The translations under genes were made by a program, and so were the position numbers. A DNA stretch of 64,000 nt from Prinia subflava. Taxonomy: Eukaryota > Chordata > Aves > Passeriformes > Cisticolidae. This document shows, piece by piece, positions 34,557 to 46,200 of the stretch. The number at the start of each line of letters is the position of its first letter. Within the stretch, counting starts at the first letter, position 1. The stretch is taken from contig NC_086247.1 in the NCBI RefSeq assembly GCF_021018805.1, positions 96,117,338-96,181,337 of the forward strand, read 5' to 3'. A model generated the notes under the pieces. It was not told where the DNA came from. It ran no database searches and saw nothing but the letters and a program-made list of their open reading frames with translations.

Positions 34557-34900
34557 TGTGGGATCTGACCGTGGCCAAATAAGAGATTTTCAGGCTTCAG
34601 GCACTAGCTTGAGCCTTTGGGAAAGCCAAGTACACGGCTTTCTCACTCCGGTCTGTGAAATCATAAGGAGGAATCCAAACAATTCTTTTAGATATCCCAC
34701 TTCTGACACCTGGTGTATTTCTAGCTTGTTATTTACTTGGAAATAATGGTCAAAGGGTGTTCATCTGAATGACCCATCATATTCATTGTACCAAAGTGCT
34801 GTATAAAAAGACCGTGTTTCTAATAAACCTTCGCTATATGCCCTCTGATGAAGGCTCAGAGACATGTATCATTATTTTACTGTCCTGAATTGTAACAATA
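34557..34900 (+). mobile_element. Solo LTR, family L, copy 2
   Basis: This 344-bp unit begins TGTGGGATCTGACC and ends TGTAACAATA, with a perfect 6-bp duplication GGTTCC (34551-34556 and 34901-34906). A TATAAAA at 34802-34808 is followed only about 14 bp later by AATAAA at 34822-34827, so U3 must hold the polyadenylation signal. Homologous to 29284-29613 in the same orientation. Confidence 0.9.
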
Positions 34901-35084
34901 GGTTCCCATATGGATTTCGGGATGAAGGCTGATCATGACTGACTGTGAGACAATTAATAGCAATGTATTAAAGTCATAATTCCAGTTCTCACAGCTAGTT
35001 GGCTTTGGCTCTTTGATATGTTCTGTGCAGAGAAGATTGTCATCTACAAACCTTCTCAGCTCTAACCTTTGTGTGTCTAGTTGA

Positions 35085-35152
35085 TGAGGAGTTGTTAGGT
35101 CATAGGTTGGACTAGATGATCTTAAATGTCTTTTCCTAGTTCATTCTGTGAT
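35085..35152 (+). mobile_element. CR1 3' tail fragment
   Basis: The stretch holding GGTTGGACTAGATGATCTT, then TTTCCTAGTTCATTCTGTGAT, is the typical 3' end of CR1. The 5' part is lost, as is usual for CR1 insertions. A 15-bp direct repeat TTCTTATTTGAAGGG follows at 35152-35166 and 35177-35191. Confidence 0.8.
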
Positions 35153-35191
35153 TCTTATTTGAAGGGTAATACTGTTTTCTTATTTGAAGGG

Positions 35192-37740
35192 AGACAATTT
35201 GATGTAAGCTACATTTTAAAAAGAAAACATAAAAAGTCAATATGAAAAAAAAATCTAATACTTTTAAAAGGATCTGCATTTTTACCCTCCACATTACTTT
35301 TGTCTGCTCTGTGTAAGATATTTTTCATGTGTGCTCTTTCTTGTAGACTATATATTGAGCTAATAGAGTGTACAAGCTGCACAAATGTTTACAGTCTTCA
35401 GAAAACGACAATTCAAGAATAATAGACTCTTTACAGGGATCTGATTTTTCCTCTTATTGTGGTCTTTCTTTTTGCACCTTCTCTGTTCTTTGCATGAAAA
35501 GAAAAGGCAGAGATTGACTAATGCAGCACAGCGATTGTAGCTTTTGAGTGACAAAAAAGGGATGTACCACTCAATGCTGAAGGAAGATCTTTACATTGAG
35601 CTCCATACATGTGACCTAGTTTTAGCTTAGCTTTTTGTTTTCTAGAGTATATTCCAAATAGCATGGTGTATAATACCTATACACCAGAATATCAGAAATC
35701 AAAAACCTCAACATCAACATCCAGCATCACGATGTTGGACTTTGTATCTTATTCTTCAGTGAAACTACAGAAAAATGCTACTCTGACTCTTTCTCTGTGT
35801 TTTGATGTTGAAGACATAATGGTTTAGAAATCTAAGTATATTTTACCTGATAAGTTGTTCTTGCTGCTATGCCTGATAATACCAATAATTTTGAAATCCA
35901 TCTATCCATCTTCTAGTCCAACCAGGTAAGAAAAACTTTTATCTATGTGTGTGATCTGCAGATTAAAATGTTAATTGCCACAACAATTATTGTTCTTCTG
36001 TCCATCTTGCTTGGCTTACAGCCTACTCTATAGGAGAAACTTTTAAAATAATTTTCAAACTTCAGGTATATAGCTTAAGGAGCTAGGATGTCAACATACA
36101 TGTTCCCAAAAAGTCTTGCTAGAAGGCTGCTTTACAGCTTAAGAGGGCTGGACTCACTGAGTGCTTCCTTCAAAGTTTTTGCAGTGTATCCATTCTTAGC
36201 AGTGGCTAGATCAAATAGATTTGGTACTGTCCGTATCATTACTGGAATAACTCTGGGGTACAGTTTTTGCTTACATGGGTAAGAAATTTGTATAGGACTT
36301 TTTTTGCCTAAGAGAGAGCTTTCTCCCTTTGGCTGCATATTCTTCAAAGGCACTCAGAGACTGGGGGAATTGAGAAAAAAATATTGTACCCAGTATAACT
36401 GCTTCCTGGCCATGATATTATTGTGACTTGGAGGAAAAGCACCTCCAAATACTGATCATAATACCATCTCATGGGCGGCTGGACTATATTTTGAGGCACA
36501 CTTATTCTGACTTTCATTGACTGACCTCTTTCTATCAACTGGAAAGATGTCATGCAGAGACCTACACAAGAGAAACAAATTACTTTAGGACAAGGTACAG
36601 AACAACATATGGGATTATAACTTGCTTTGTTTTTCTTTTTAATCACACATATAAATGTTTAACTGGGACACAACGCTATGAACTGTGGAATATGTGTGCA
36701 CCTCATTCTCACAGATGAATATCATGCAGAGTGTGGGAAAACCAGAAATTTTGCTACGGAGGCCTCTTCTGAGCCACCAGAATAATGTGTAAGAGGAGGA
36801 AAGAGTTGATGATTACAGTGTCAGATACATACAGCTCTCAATACATAGCAGAAATTATAGGTTGCAAACATAATTGGAAGAGTGCACCCAAAAGTAAATT
36901 CACAGGGACATATTTTTATTCTGTGCAAACAACATAAGTCTAACTGCTTTAGTTGCAGTACTAATCAGGAGTAGAGTTCAGGCTTTCAAAATTATATGGT
37001 GCTTTCAGTCGCAAAAACCACAAAAGGTAGCATAATGTCTTGTTTTCAGACAGACTGAAGACAAAATTTGGTGCAGCAATTTAGTGTTTGCTATATTTAC
37101 TGTATATTTTTGAAACACTGTCCTTGGGAGCTGAATAATCAATATCAACAAAGAAATGTTCTGGCTTTTCTCCTCTGACTTTTCCTGCCTTGGCATGTTG
37201 CATACATTCTCCTAGTGTTGTGACCATCTAAAATGATAGGTGTACAGAAATAATTTTCAAGGAGATGACTTTTTTTTTATTTTTTAGTCTCTGCCAAAAC
37301 TAGCTAGAAGACAAATACAAAGATCAAGGGCAGGCAATCCCGACTTCTCTCCAGAGCTGCACATCTCTTCTTGGGTTGCTAGACTCAGAACATCAACCCC
37401 ATACCTTTCATTAGGAAAAAAAACTCCTGTAATTTGTCCTCTCCCTTCTGATTGTTACCACTGTTACTGATCTGGATATCCCTCAATAGTTGCAGTATCT
37501 ATTTCCAACATGCATTTTTGGTAGTGAAAGTTTCGCAGTGCTAGGAAGGGGATATGGATTGAGAAAGCTGTTTTCTTTGCAAAACCGGAGGGGTGTGGTA
37601 TTTGCAGCAGCCATCAATTTTAACCAGCATAGATCCAGCACCAGGGCCAAAGTCGGAAGCTCCACAACCAAATATGCCCACATGGAGCTATTTGGAATTG
37701 CCATGCACACTTGCATCTGGGACACTTTTATATATGTTAT
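35192..37740. other. Non-coding, no recognised feature
   Basis: AT-rich DNA with no repeat pair or gene that I can support. Frames of 60-102 residues occur on both strands without domains. Confidence 0.5.
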
Positions 37741-37745
37741 GGCCT

Positions 37746-39138
37746 TGTTGTGGTTGAGGGGGAGGTGAATTTTCCAGGAAGTTGTGGGCAAACCAATCAG
37801 TGGTCAAGTTTTATGCTGGCACTTAGAGTAGCCACTGGGAGGTTTGGACATGCCTCTGAGAACACAAGGGGTTAAAAGCAAGGACTCCCAGAGGATCTGC
37901 CTCTTTTGGTTCCGGTTTTAGCAGAGAAACATCTTTGCCTCCTCCCCTGCTCAGCTTACAAGGCTGAGTGGGGGAGGGAAACCATGTGGCCGGGCTGAGG
38001 GGAACCATGTGGCTGGGCTGAGGTAAGCTGGAGCCCTGGGGGGGGGAAGAGAATGAACAGGACTGGAGCTGAGCTGGCCCCATCCAGGATGGAGGGGTGG
38101 AAAACTGTGGAGGTGCCTTCCGTTCTGTTCTGTCCCGTACCCCCTGCCCCCCCCCAGGAGAAGGTGCCCAGTGCATGTGGGAGTTGCCGAGCCTGGGAGT
38201 GCCTGAGCCTGCAGCCCTGCTGGGAGCCAAGAACTGTTAACTTTTTCTGAGGCAGAAGGAAACTTTTCCCAGACATTGATTCTCATGGCTAGTGGTTTCA
38301 GAAGAGAAAGAGAAAACAGCCTGGGACTGAGATGATTAAAGAAGATGAAAAGAACCCCAGATGGGACAAGAGATGAAGAAGAGTTGCTTTTGAGCTGGAC
38401 TTTTCTTGCATAATGTTAGCCATAGACTGAACTTGAGTCTCTTTTGAACATAAACTGCATTTGGATAGATGCAGCTGCCTTTACTTTTGCTACAGTGACT
38501 GGCACTTTAAGAGTGGAGTGGAACAGAGAAGAGAGAGGGAGGGTGTGGTGGTGCCCTCTGCCTTCAGGGAAGATCTGTTCTTGGAACCCTCGGCCCCAGG
38601 GGAAAGATGGGGAGAGCTCGGCATGCAAGCATCCTTAAAAGAGCCCTATATGCGGTTTTAGTTCATGGACAGTGGTGAGAGCACTGGACATAGAAAAGAG
38701 AGTGTCACCCTGGCAGACTTCTCCGGGTGGTGCCACGGGTGACATGGAAACACATAAGGGGTGGACTTGTGTTTTCTGAGGAGCAGTGTGTGGTGCGAGA
38801 GAGGCTCCTCTCTCCCTTGCTGAATTGAAGATTAGGGTTTTTTTGAGTGGTGATTGTTTGATTTAAAACCCAAGGTTTTGGTCTATGGAGGGTAACGTGT
38901 AAGGGGTGGAAATTGGGGGAGGAGAAGAAATGTTCTGGGAAGTTTTAATTTCTGTTTTTGTGTGTGTTTAGAGTTTTCCTTTCTATTTCTGTTTTTATGT
39001 AATGTAATAAAGTTTTGTTCTCTGTTTTCAAGTTTTGGGCCTGCTCTGCTCTGTTCTTGACCACATCTCACAGTAGCTCATTAGGAAAAACATACACTTA
39101 TGGGTGCATTAACATCTGGCTAGTGTTAACCCATGACA
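37746..39138 (+). mobile_element. Solo LTR, family K, copy 2 (1393 bp)
   Basis: Begins TGTTGTGGTTGAGG and ends TTAACCCATGACA, flanked by GGCCT (37741-37745 and 39139-39143). AATAAA lies at 39006-39011. It is homologous to 22553-23907 but in the opposite orientation. Frames at 37823-38286 (106-135 residues, minus) come from its GC-rich U3 and are not genes. Confidence 0.9.
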
Positions 39139-39143
39139 GGCCT

Positions 39144-42100
39144 CTTACTACATGATGCAGAAATTACATTTTTAAAGTATTTGCTCCCATTTCTCCTTTA
39201 GATTCCAGATAGATCCAGATAGCAGGGAGTTGGGTTAAGAGCCAATTCCATGACCATCCATCTAGCAGCATATGGTACTAGAAAGCACCAGGTGAAAACA
39301 GCAAATTAATTCTGAGAAAGACCTGCTCCTTACAAGTGGATGAAAGCAAGTAAATCCTAACAAGAATATGTTTTCCAACATTTCAGTTCATGATTAAGAC
39401 ATCATAATTAAGACAAAGTATCAAAAGAAGAAAAGTGAACAGCAGAGTTATGGTTTTATAGGGTCACCGAAGACTGCACCATTTTCCCAGCATTTGGGGG
39501 ATGAAGTCTGCTCTAACCAAACCCTATGGAAATGGTAGGTGAAGGGAAATAACCATACAAAGAAATATGAAAGTCTTCTGGAATTTTAATTACCTCTAAT
39601 ACATGGCCATAGCAGTTTGGTCAGTGAAGAACAAACAAACACTAGTCCCATTAGTGCCGCCTTCCTACAGTTCAGCCATTCTCCCATCCCTTGCAATGCA
39701 TGCATCATTGTTATGGGATATCTGGTTGTGATGGACAAATGAGTTGCTATGGGAAGTTAAAAGATATCCCTGTGAAACTGAGTTTGGAAGCATGAGAAAA
39801 GCTTCATTAAAACTGTGATAATTTGTGAAAAGATTGCCTGTTGCTAAGAGAGGGAAGAAGAACAAAACCCACAATGTATTAATAAAACAGGAGGAATAAA
39901 AAAGTTATGTTTCTAACTAATTTTTATTGTAACTTTTCTTTCTTTAAAATTACATCCTGTTCGAGCAGACTTGAACTTTTTGTAAAACCCCCTTTTAATA
40001 ATTTCCTTCCTTTCCAGTTACTGTAACTGTACCTGTGATTTACTACAGAAACGATATTTTATTTCTGACTTCTTCAACAGCCTGCAAGCGGATCTAGTGT
40101 AATCTGGTGCCCTCCTGAAAGGCATAATTTTGGTTGCTGGTCCACCCAGCCATGCTTAATTTATATAAACAAGTTTTATATATCTAAAGATGCCAGAGAG
40201 GCAGATATTTTATGTTTAGTGATGTCTTTTGTCGTCAGACACTAAAAAACACATCCAAAGGATACCTCTTAAAATTATACCTTTATTAGACTTAGTTAAG
40301 AATCACCCTTTTGTCAAGCAAGAAATTTTACTGATTAAATTACTGACTGGTAGCTGTGCAAGCAGGCTCAGTCCTGATTCTCTTTTCAGTGCTTAACAGA
40401 AGGAGAAACTGATCTTTAGCAGATATTACTGTTCCCTCTTTTTCTTCTTATCCCTGTGTGTAATGAAACTTCTTGATTACTCTCTTGACTTTAAACCTTC
40501 AGTGACTGGGAGAGAGTAATGAAGAGAGAGGGTATAGTAGTGGATACTCAGAAGTAGAAGGCATGTTTAATGTGGAGATTCAAAGAGAGAGGCAGAGAGC
40601 AAAGAACAAGAAGGACCAAAAGTTGGATATGAAGGCAAGAGCTGCAAAGAAAAGTGTCAGAGATGTGAAACAAAAATAGCTGAGGAAATTAAAGATGAGG
40701 TGAGAAAGAGACAGGGAGATTGAGGAAAAGATGAAAACATAAGAACAGATAACACAAGCTGATAAATTTCTGTAATATATATGTATTGGCTTTAAAACAC
40801 AGAGACAGATTTTCTCCTTTCCTATCCTTCCCCATTCCTAAGAAAAAGCAATGAAGAGAGGAATTCACAATATAGAGATGATAAATACTGCTGTAAACAC
40901 ATAAGAAGATATTTACCAGACATACTATAAAATGTAAAGAATATTTATGCTAGGGCAACACTGTAGTATTAACCCCACACACTGAACTTCCTGGCACTGA
41001 GCCTTCACACTGCAGATGAAGTGCAAAAATACTTTTTTTCTTTGGCTAATGTCATAGGTAAAATCTGTAAGCTAGTATCTGCATAGATGTGAAGTTGCCT
41101 AAGTTTGCCTAAGTGCAAGCATTTCAAAATCATGTATCAGAGTGCTAAATCATGGTAGTTTAAATTTAAAAAATATAGTAATTTTTGCCTTCTTTCCTGG
41201 GAGGTCAAGTTTTGAAACTTTTGTTTGAAAGCTAGAAGGTGATTGTAATTCTGCTTTTTTGTTGTTAGTGTAGCAGGTACTTTGCCTATTCCCATAATAT
41301 GAAGCATTGCAAAAGAACAGACTTAGCTTTGAACTTTGAAACCCATCTCTGGGATCTCTAGAGACCTCTGTTTCTTGGTGGTCCTCTGTCCTCAGTTGAA
41401 CGGAATTGCAAATATTAGCCGTTATATTGCCTAAATCAGCCAGGAGAAGTGCCTAGTGCTAGAATAGGCTGGCTGTAAATCTAGCCTCTAGGAGTAATAA
41501 AGTAAGGTGTTTATTATTGTTTATCACTTCTATGAGCTTGTTTCTGGAACAAGCTACAGCAAGGTCATATCAGAGTGGACACTGTTTATAATTGGGTCCT
41601 AGTCATGTGAGGCATGTTCAAATCCTTTCCTTTGTCACTAGTAATATGCATTCACCTCAAGAGAGGCCTCAGTTACCATCTGATAGCGTGGTGTGTGTTA
41701 GCAAACCCGATCCTATTAATGAAATTCCTTTTTCCTTCAGTTAATACTCAATTAATTATATACATACATATATATATGCAAGGAATGACCTGAAGTCATA
41801 CCTATTTCAGCTAAATTTCAGGCTACTTTTGGGGGTGAAATTCTACACCAAACAAAAGACATGAAATCTCATTTTTTTGCATCTGGGTTAAAACCTCTGC
41901 TTTCTGAAATGTGGAGCAAGAGGACAGTAGTACTTCTGCTTCCTCCCTGCCCTTCTCTTTGGCTGTGTTATGTCATGGAAGTTACTCCTTTGTGCAAATG
42001 GCAGCAGCTGTGAGCCAGCAGGTACAAAGAATAGCGTCGTGTGTATGTGTCCTCAGGAACTCCAGGTATGGAGCTGCCCTATCTTGAGCTACTTCAAGGG

Positions 42101-42210
42101 AGAAGTAATTCTTGGTGTGCAAATTATCAGTGCAGTAAAGAACCCTGCTTGCATAAACATATGTATACAGGGAATCTACAGCCTTAGGTAACATCTAAGC
42201 AGTGATTTTA
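39144..42210. other. Non-coding, purine-rich in part
   Basis: No gene is seen. A GA-rich segment lies at about 40505-40740 and a TATA-rich dinucleotide patch at about 41757-41777. It is otherwise AT-rich and unique-looking. Confidence 0.5.
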
Positions 42211-42262
42211 GGGATCATTTTTGCCTCCCTGGTGGCGTGCTGAGAAACTAACAGGTGCATAC

Positions 42263-42365
42263 CTGTCGGCACCAAATTGATTTTGGCCTCCCTACTGTGG
42301 CCGCTTTGCACGTGGCTGCACTTAAGCTCAAGGCCGCCGGGGTACAGGGAGGAAAGCCCAGCCAT
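42263..42365 (-). CDS. Candidate first coding exon (minus strand)
   Basis: An ATG at 42365 opens a 34-codon frame that runs into a good donor, CAG/GTATGC. The peptide begins MAGLSSLYPGG. It sits at the edge of the CpG island, as a first exon would. No downstream exon was found to the left and the protein is not recognised, so this could be chance. Confidence 0.2.
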
Positions 42366-42688
42366 GAAGAGCCCTAAGGGTGGCGGCGCTCTCCTGGCCT
42401 GAAGATCCCCGATCCCCCTCCCCAGGCAGAACAGCCTTTCGAACGAGGCAGCCGGGCTGCCGCGGGGGGACGGCATCAGGTGGCAGGTCAGAGGAGGAGG
42501 CCGGCCTCAGGGTGAGGGGCAGCGAGGCCCGGCAAGGCTGTCCCGCACCCCGCCCGCCCCGAGCCAGGAGCAGCGGCACGCGCCTCTTCCCCGCCTCCTC
42601 CTCAGCCTTGATCGAAACGCTGGAGGTTTCTCACGGCGGGAGGGAGTGCATGAAATAAAAACAAGCGTGTGCAGAGCTGGAGGAGGGG

Positions 42689-42727
42689 GATCCCTCCTCC
42701 CGATCCCTCCTCCCGCTCCCTCCTCCC
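42689..42727 (-). repeat. 13-bp C-rich tandem repeat, G-quadruplex potential
   Basis: Three units of 13 bp (GATCCCTCCTCCC twice, then GCTCCCTCCTCCC). The minus strand has six GGG runs separated by loops of 3 or 4 bases, which meets the usual G-quadruplex pattern. It lies just upstream of the densest CpG part and may influence the promoter. Confidence 0.85.
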
Positions 42728-43250
42728 TTGTCCAGTCGCGGAGCCGGGAAAACTAGGTAAACTTTGTCGGCCATTGTGGTCCGCGGGATAAGGACGCGCC
42801 CGGCCGGTGCGGGGGCGCGGGGCTTTGTTCCCCGTGGGGCGGAGGAGTTCCGTCGGCGGGAAGGTGACGGAGGCCCTTCGGCGGGCCGCGGGGCCGCCGC
42901 AGCGGGACTGAGGAGATGCGGCGGCCTCCACAGTGGCCGCTACCGGGCGCCGGGGCTCCGCGCGCTCGCCCCGGAGCATATTATGGCGGGAAGGGCGCAG
43001 TTCCTGGTAGTGGGGCCAGGCGGGGGCTCGGGCAGTCCAGAGGATTGGGAGCGCCGTCCACTGGGACAGTGTTCGAGAGTTCATATTGTCGGGAGGGTAG
43101 AGGTGGTGGAGCCCCGCCGCAGGGAAGGCAGGATGGCGCCGAGGCTGAGGGCCGCGCTGTCCGCAGGCAGGCTCCGGCGGAGGGGGCGGGAAGGTGCTCC
43201 CGTATCTTCGTAGTCAGGCTAGCTCTCTCCATGCTGGGCAACTTAGTGGC

Positions 43251-46200
43251 TAGGCACACGCTTCTCCCTTAGAAAGTTACTTCAGCCTGTGGGTTTGTTA
43301 GGCAGGGGGACACCCATTCTGGGGCTGAGGTGCGTCGCCAGCGGGGAGTCCCCCTCTCCACGCCTGGCTCCTAGGGTCGCCGTCCACAGGCAGCCCTTGC
43401 TGAGGCTGCCCTGGACCACCGCAGCACATCTGTTGGTGTGTATGATAAATGGTGTTGTGTTTGGTACCCACTCAGATCTCTCTCGATGCCCAGCTTTTCT
43501 GAACTGTTGGCAACGTCTTGCCATCACTGGCTAAAATTTCCAGCTTCTCGAAGTTTTCCGGTGCCTTTTTTAGATAAATTATCCTTACTGAGGATCGAGA
43601 TTCAGGATCTTGATGTGTCTTCTGACAAACGTCTAGGTTTTAAACAGCTTTTGGCATTGGTGCTGGCCAGTAATGCAGGCTGGACGGCTCAGGCCCCACA
43701 GCTGTGATCCTGCATGTAGGGTGGTCTCCTGAATATTAATAAGGAGATGTACCTTAACCAAGAGTCAAATGTCCAAGCCTAGAATTAGGTGAGAACAGTA
43801 TTTTCTGTAACTTGATCTTTTTTATTTTGGAATGCTGCTTATATGTTTAACAGACTTTTTTTTTAGAAACTGAGAAGTGCTTGGTGATAGTTATTACATT
43901 TGTAATTGCAGTGTTTACTTTCTACTAGGTGTGAAATGAAACTGTAGCGTGAGCTATAAGGGCTTTGGGACTATTTTATGTGACGTTTGAAAGTAAATGT
44001 CTGTATGCTGCTCAACTTTGACGGATTACAGATGTCTTAAACTGACTAATTTTTAAAAGAAACTGCTACAGTTCGTCTAGGCTAAGTAGGACTTGCTTAA
44101 ACTAATGAGATTTTTGATGAGGTTGAAGCTGTGAAAGAGAACCTCTGAGTTATTGAAAGTAGTGGGTTTTTCATCCTACATAGCCAGAATTGGCTTTTTC
44201 TTTTGTGTAACTGAATCGATTACTTCTAATACCTAATGTTTATTGGAAGGTTTAATTAGTAATGTAATTCGTTGGAAGTACATGTGCTCATGAATCAGGG
44301 CTGCATTGCCAAGAGTTTTCTATGATTCAGGTAGAATATTCTATTTCAGTTTAGACTGTGTGTGTGTCCCAGGGAATGAAGGCAGTGGCAACAAGTAGAT
44401 TAATCAGTGTTCCTTGCAATCTCTGATTTCATCCAAAGTATCTTTCTGTAGGTCGTACTTTGTTTTACTAAAACAGCTGTGATATTTTGGGATATCATCA
44501 CCATTGGCATTACCTTCTTTGGCCTGCTCTAGTTTTCTGGTCATTCAGAAAATATTTATACTTGGAACACAGAATCCACAATAGGGATCTTTTTCTTTCT
44601 CTCTCTGGGCTGCTTGCAGGATGGCACATGAGTCCATTCCTCAGGCTTGTCTGCCTCTTCGACTATAAGCTCTATGGCTAGCACATCAGAAGATATCACT
44701 GAGCTAGAGATATAATAATCCAGAATATTGGAAGAACAGCAATTTCTTTTGCATTAGACAAAGCTGATGGGGAGTCTTTTAATCTCTTTTGGCTGACTTT
44801 CCTTCTCTGGAAGTGACCATAATGGCAGAGAATGAGTTGGTATTTATGAGAGATGGGTGGCACTTACTTGGGTTGAGCCTTTTTAGTATAATTACCTGCG
44901 TGTTTCCTAAATTTACTGTTTAACAAAAAGAGAGATGGTAACTAAAATAGAGCAGTTCTAGAATTGCATAACAGGTGTAATGAAGGAAAAGCAATATAAG
45001 GAAATTATTTTAGAAGACAGTAAAAATAATATAGAAACCTAATAATTTGTCATTAATTTTAGAGCTTACAGTTCAGCTTTATTCTTGGTGAGAATGTCTA
45101 GTGGTGTTTTTCTGGCTGCCAGTTGAAGAACAGGATTGTTAACTCATTTGCATTTTGGAAGTATCTTCTGATCCTGACTACCTGCTGAGAATACACAAAT
45201 TCTCCTGTAGTAATCAGCAGTGAATGTGCTTTATGCATCAGCTTCACAAAACTTGTCAGAAATTCACAGCTTTATTTGCCACAATTTTGCCCTTTCAGTG
45301 CAACTTAAATTATTGCATGGTTCAGTTTGTGTCCTAATTCTGGCACTGGTATTGGCATCTGGTATTGAGCAAAATTAGGAAGATCACAATGGAAGTGTTT
45401 ATATGTTAAGTAAAGTACTCATGTTGATGATTTAAGAGTGAAAACGTATTGTTTGAGTGAAATGGTACTATAGAGCAATTCTTGTTTGCCATCTGGAAAT
45501 GTCTGACATTTTTAGCACTAGTGTGGATCTGTAGGCTAAACCTGACCAGCAACAAGGAAGTGAAGCCTAGAAAAGAAGAACCATTGGAGGTCAAGTTAAC
45601 CTTAGTTCCTGTGCTTCCCTGCAGAGGGCTCAAATATAGGACTGAAAGTAATCAGAAGTTACCATATGATAATGACAGTCTATGTATCAGCTACGCACAT
45701 GAGCTATTGCTGAAGAGTGTCTTGGAAAATATCGGTTGATGGACTCTCCAGCTGAGAAGGCAGATGTGTGATTGGAGAGGTGGGAGACAGAGTGAAGTGA
45801 TTCAGGTGTTTTTGGTGGTGGTGGTGGTTGTGGTGTTTTGTTTTTTTTTTTTTTTTAAATTTTTGTTTTGGTTGGACTGGGTTTTGGAATTTTGGAATTT
45901 TTGTTCTGTTGTTTCTCCTGGTCTTAGTACCTTTGTGGGTGGAAGGTGAGAAGCAAACCAGGTGACTGGATAGTCTCTCTGAAAGTTGGTTTGGTTCTTG
46001 CTTAGTTATTACACAGCAGGTCTGTAACAGGGATTCGTATGTCAGTACTTGCAGGTGTTTGTCAGCAAATTATTTTAGTGAGAGATAGGGAAAGCAACCG
46101 TCTGGGAAATGCCAAAGCTATTAAAGGTTTTGGCATGCCAATGTCCCCAAAGTGAAGCCTGTCATTTGCTGATGAATAAAAACTGAGTTTCAGAAAACCA

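Larger units (their letters stand above)
42215..43250. promoter_or_regulatory. CpG island, possible bidirectional promoter
   Basis: About 1 kb of dense CpG, strongest at 42420-43200, set in AT-rich DNA. It carries many short frames on both strands (up to 160 residues) that are GC artefacts. Plus-strand donor-like sites are ACTAG/GTAAAC at 42757 and GGGAAG/GTGACG at 42864. On the minus strand CAG/GTATGC is found at 42262. The island is followed on the right by long repeat-poor DNA that looks intronic, so a plus-strand gene most likely starts here. Head-to-head minus transcription is possible. Which gene is driven is not known. Confidence 0.75.

Noticed and set aside
35152..35191. 15-bp direct repeat after a CR1 tail as a target duplication
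   Set aside because: Both copies lie on the same side of the CR1 tail, so they cannot be its target duplication.
42602..43272. Frames of 118-160 residues on both strands
   Set aside because: Low stop-codon frequency in the CpG island explains them. The peptides are Arg/Gly/Pro/Ala-rich with no domain.
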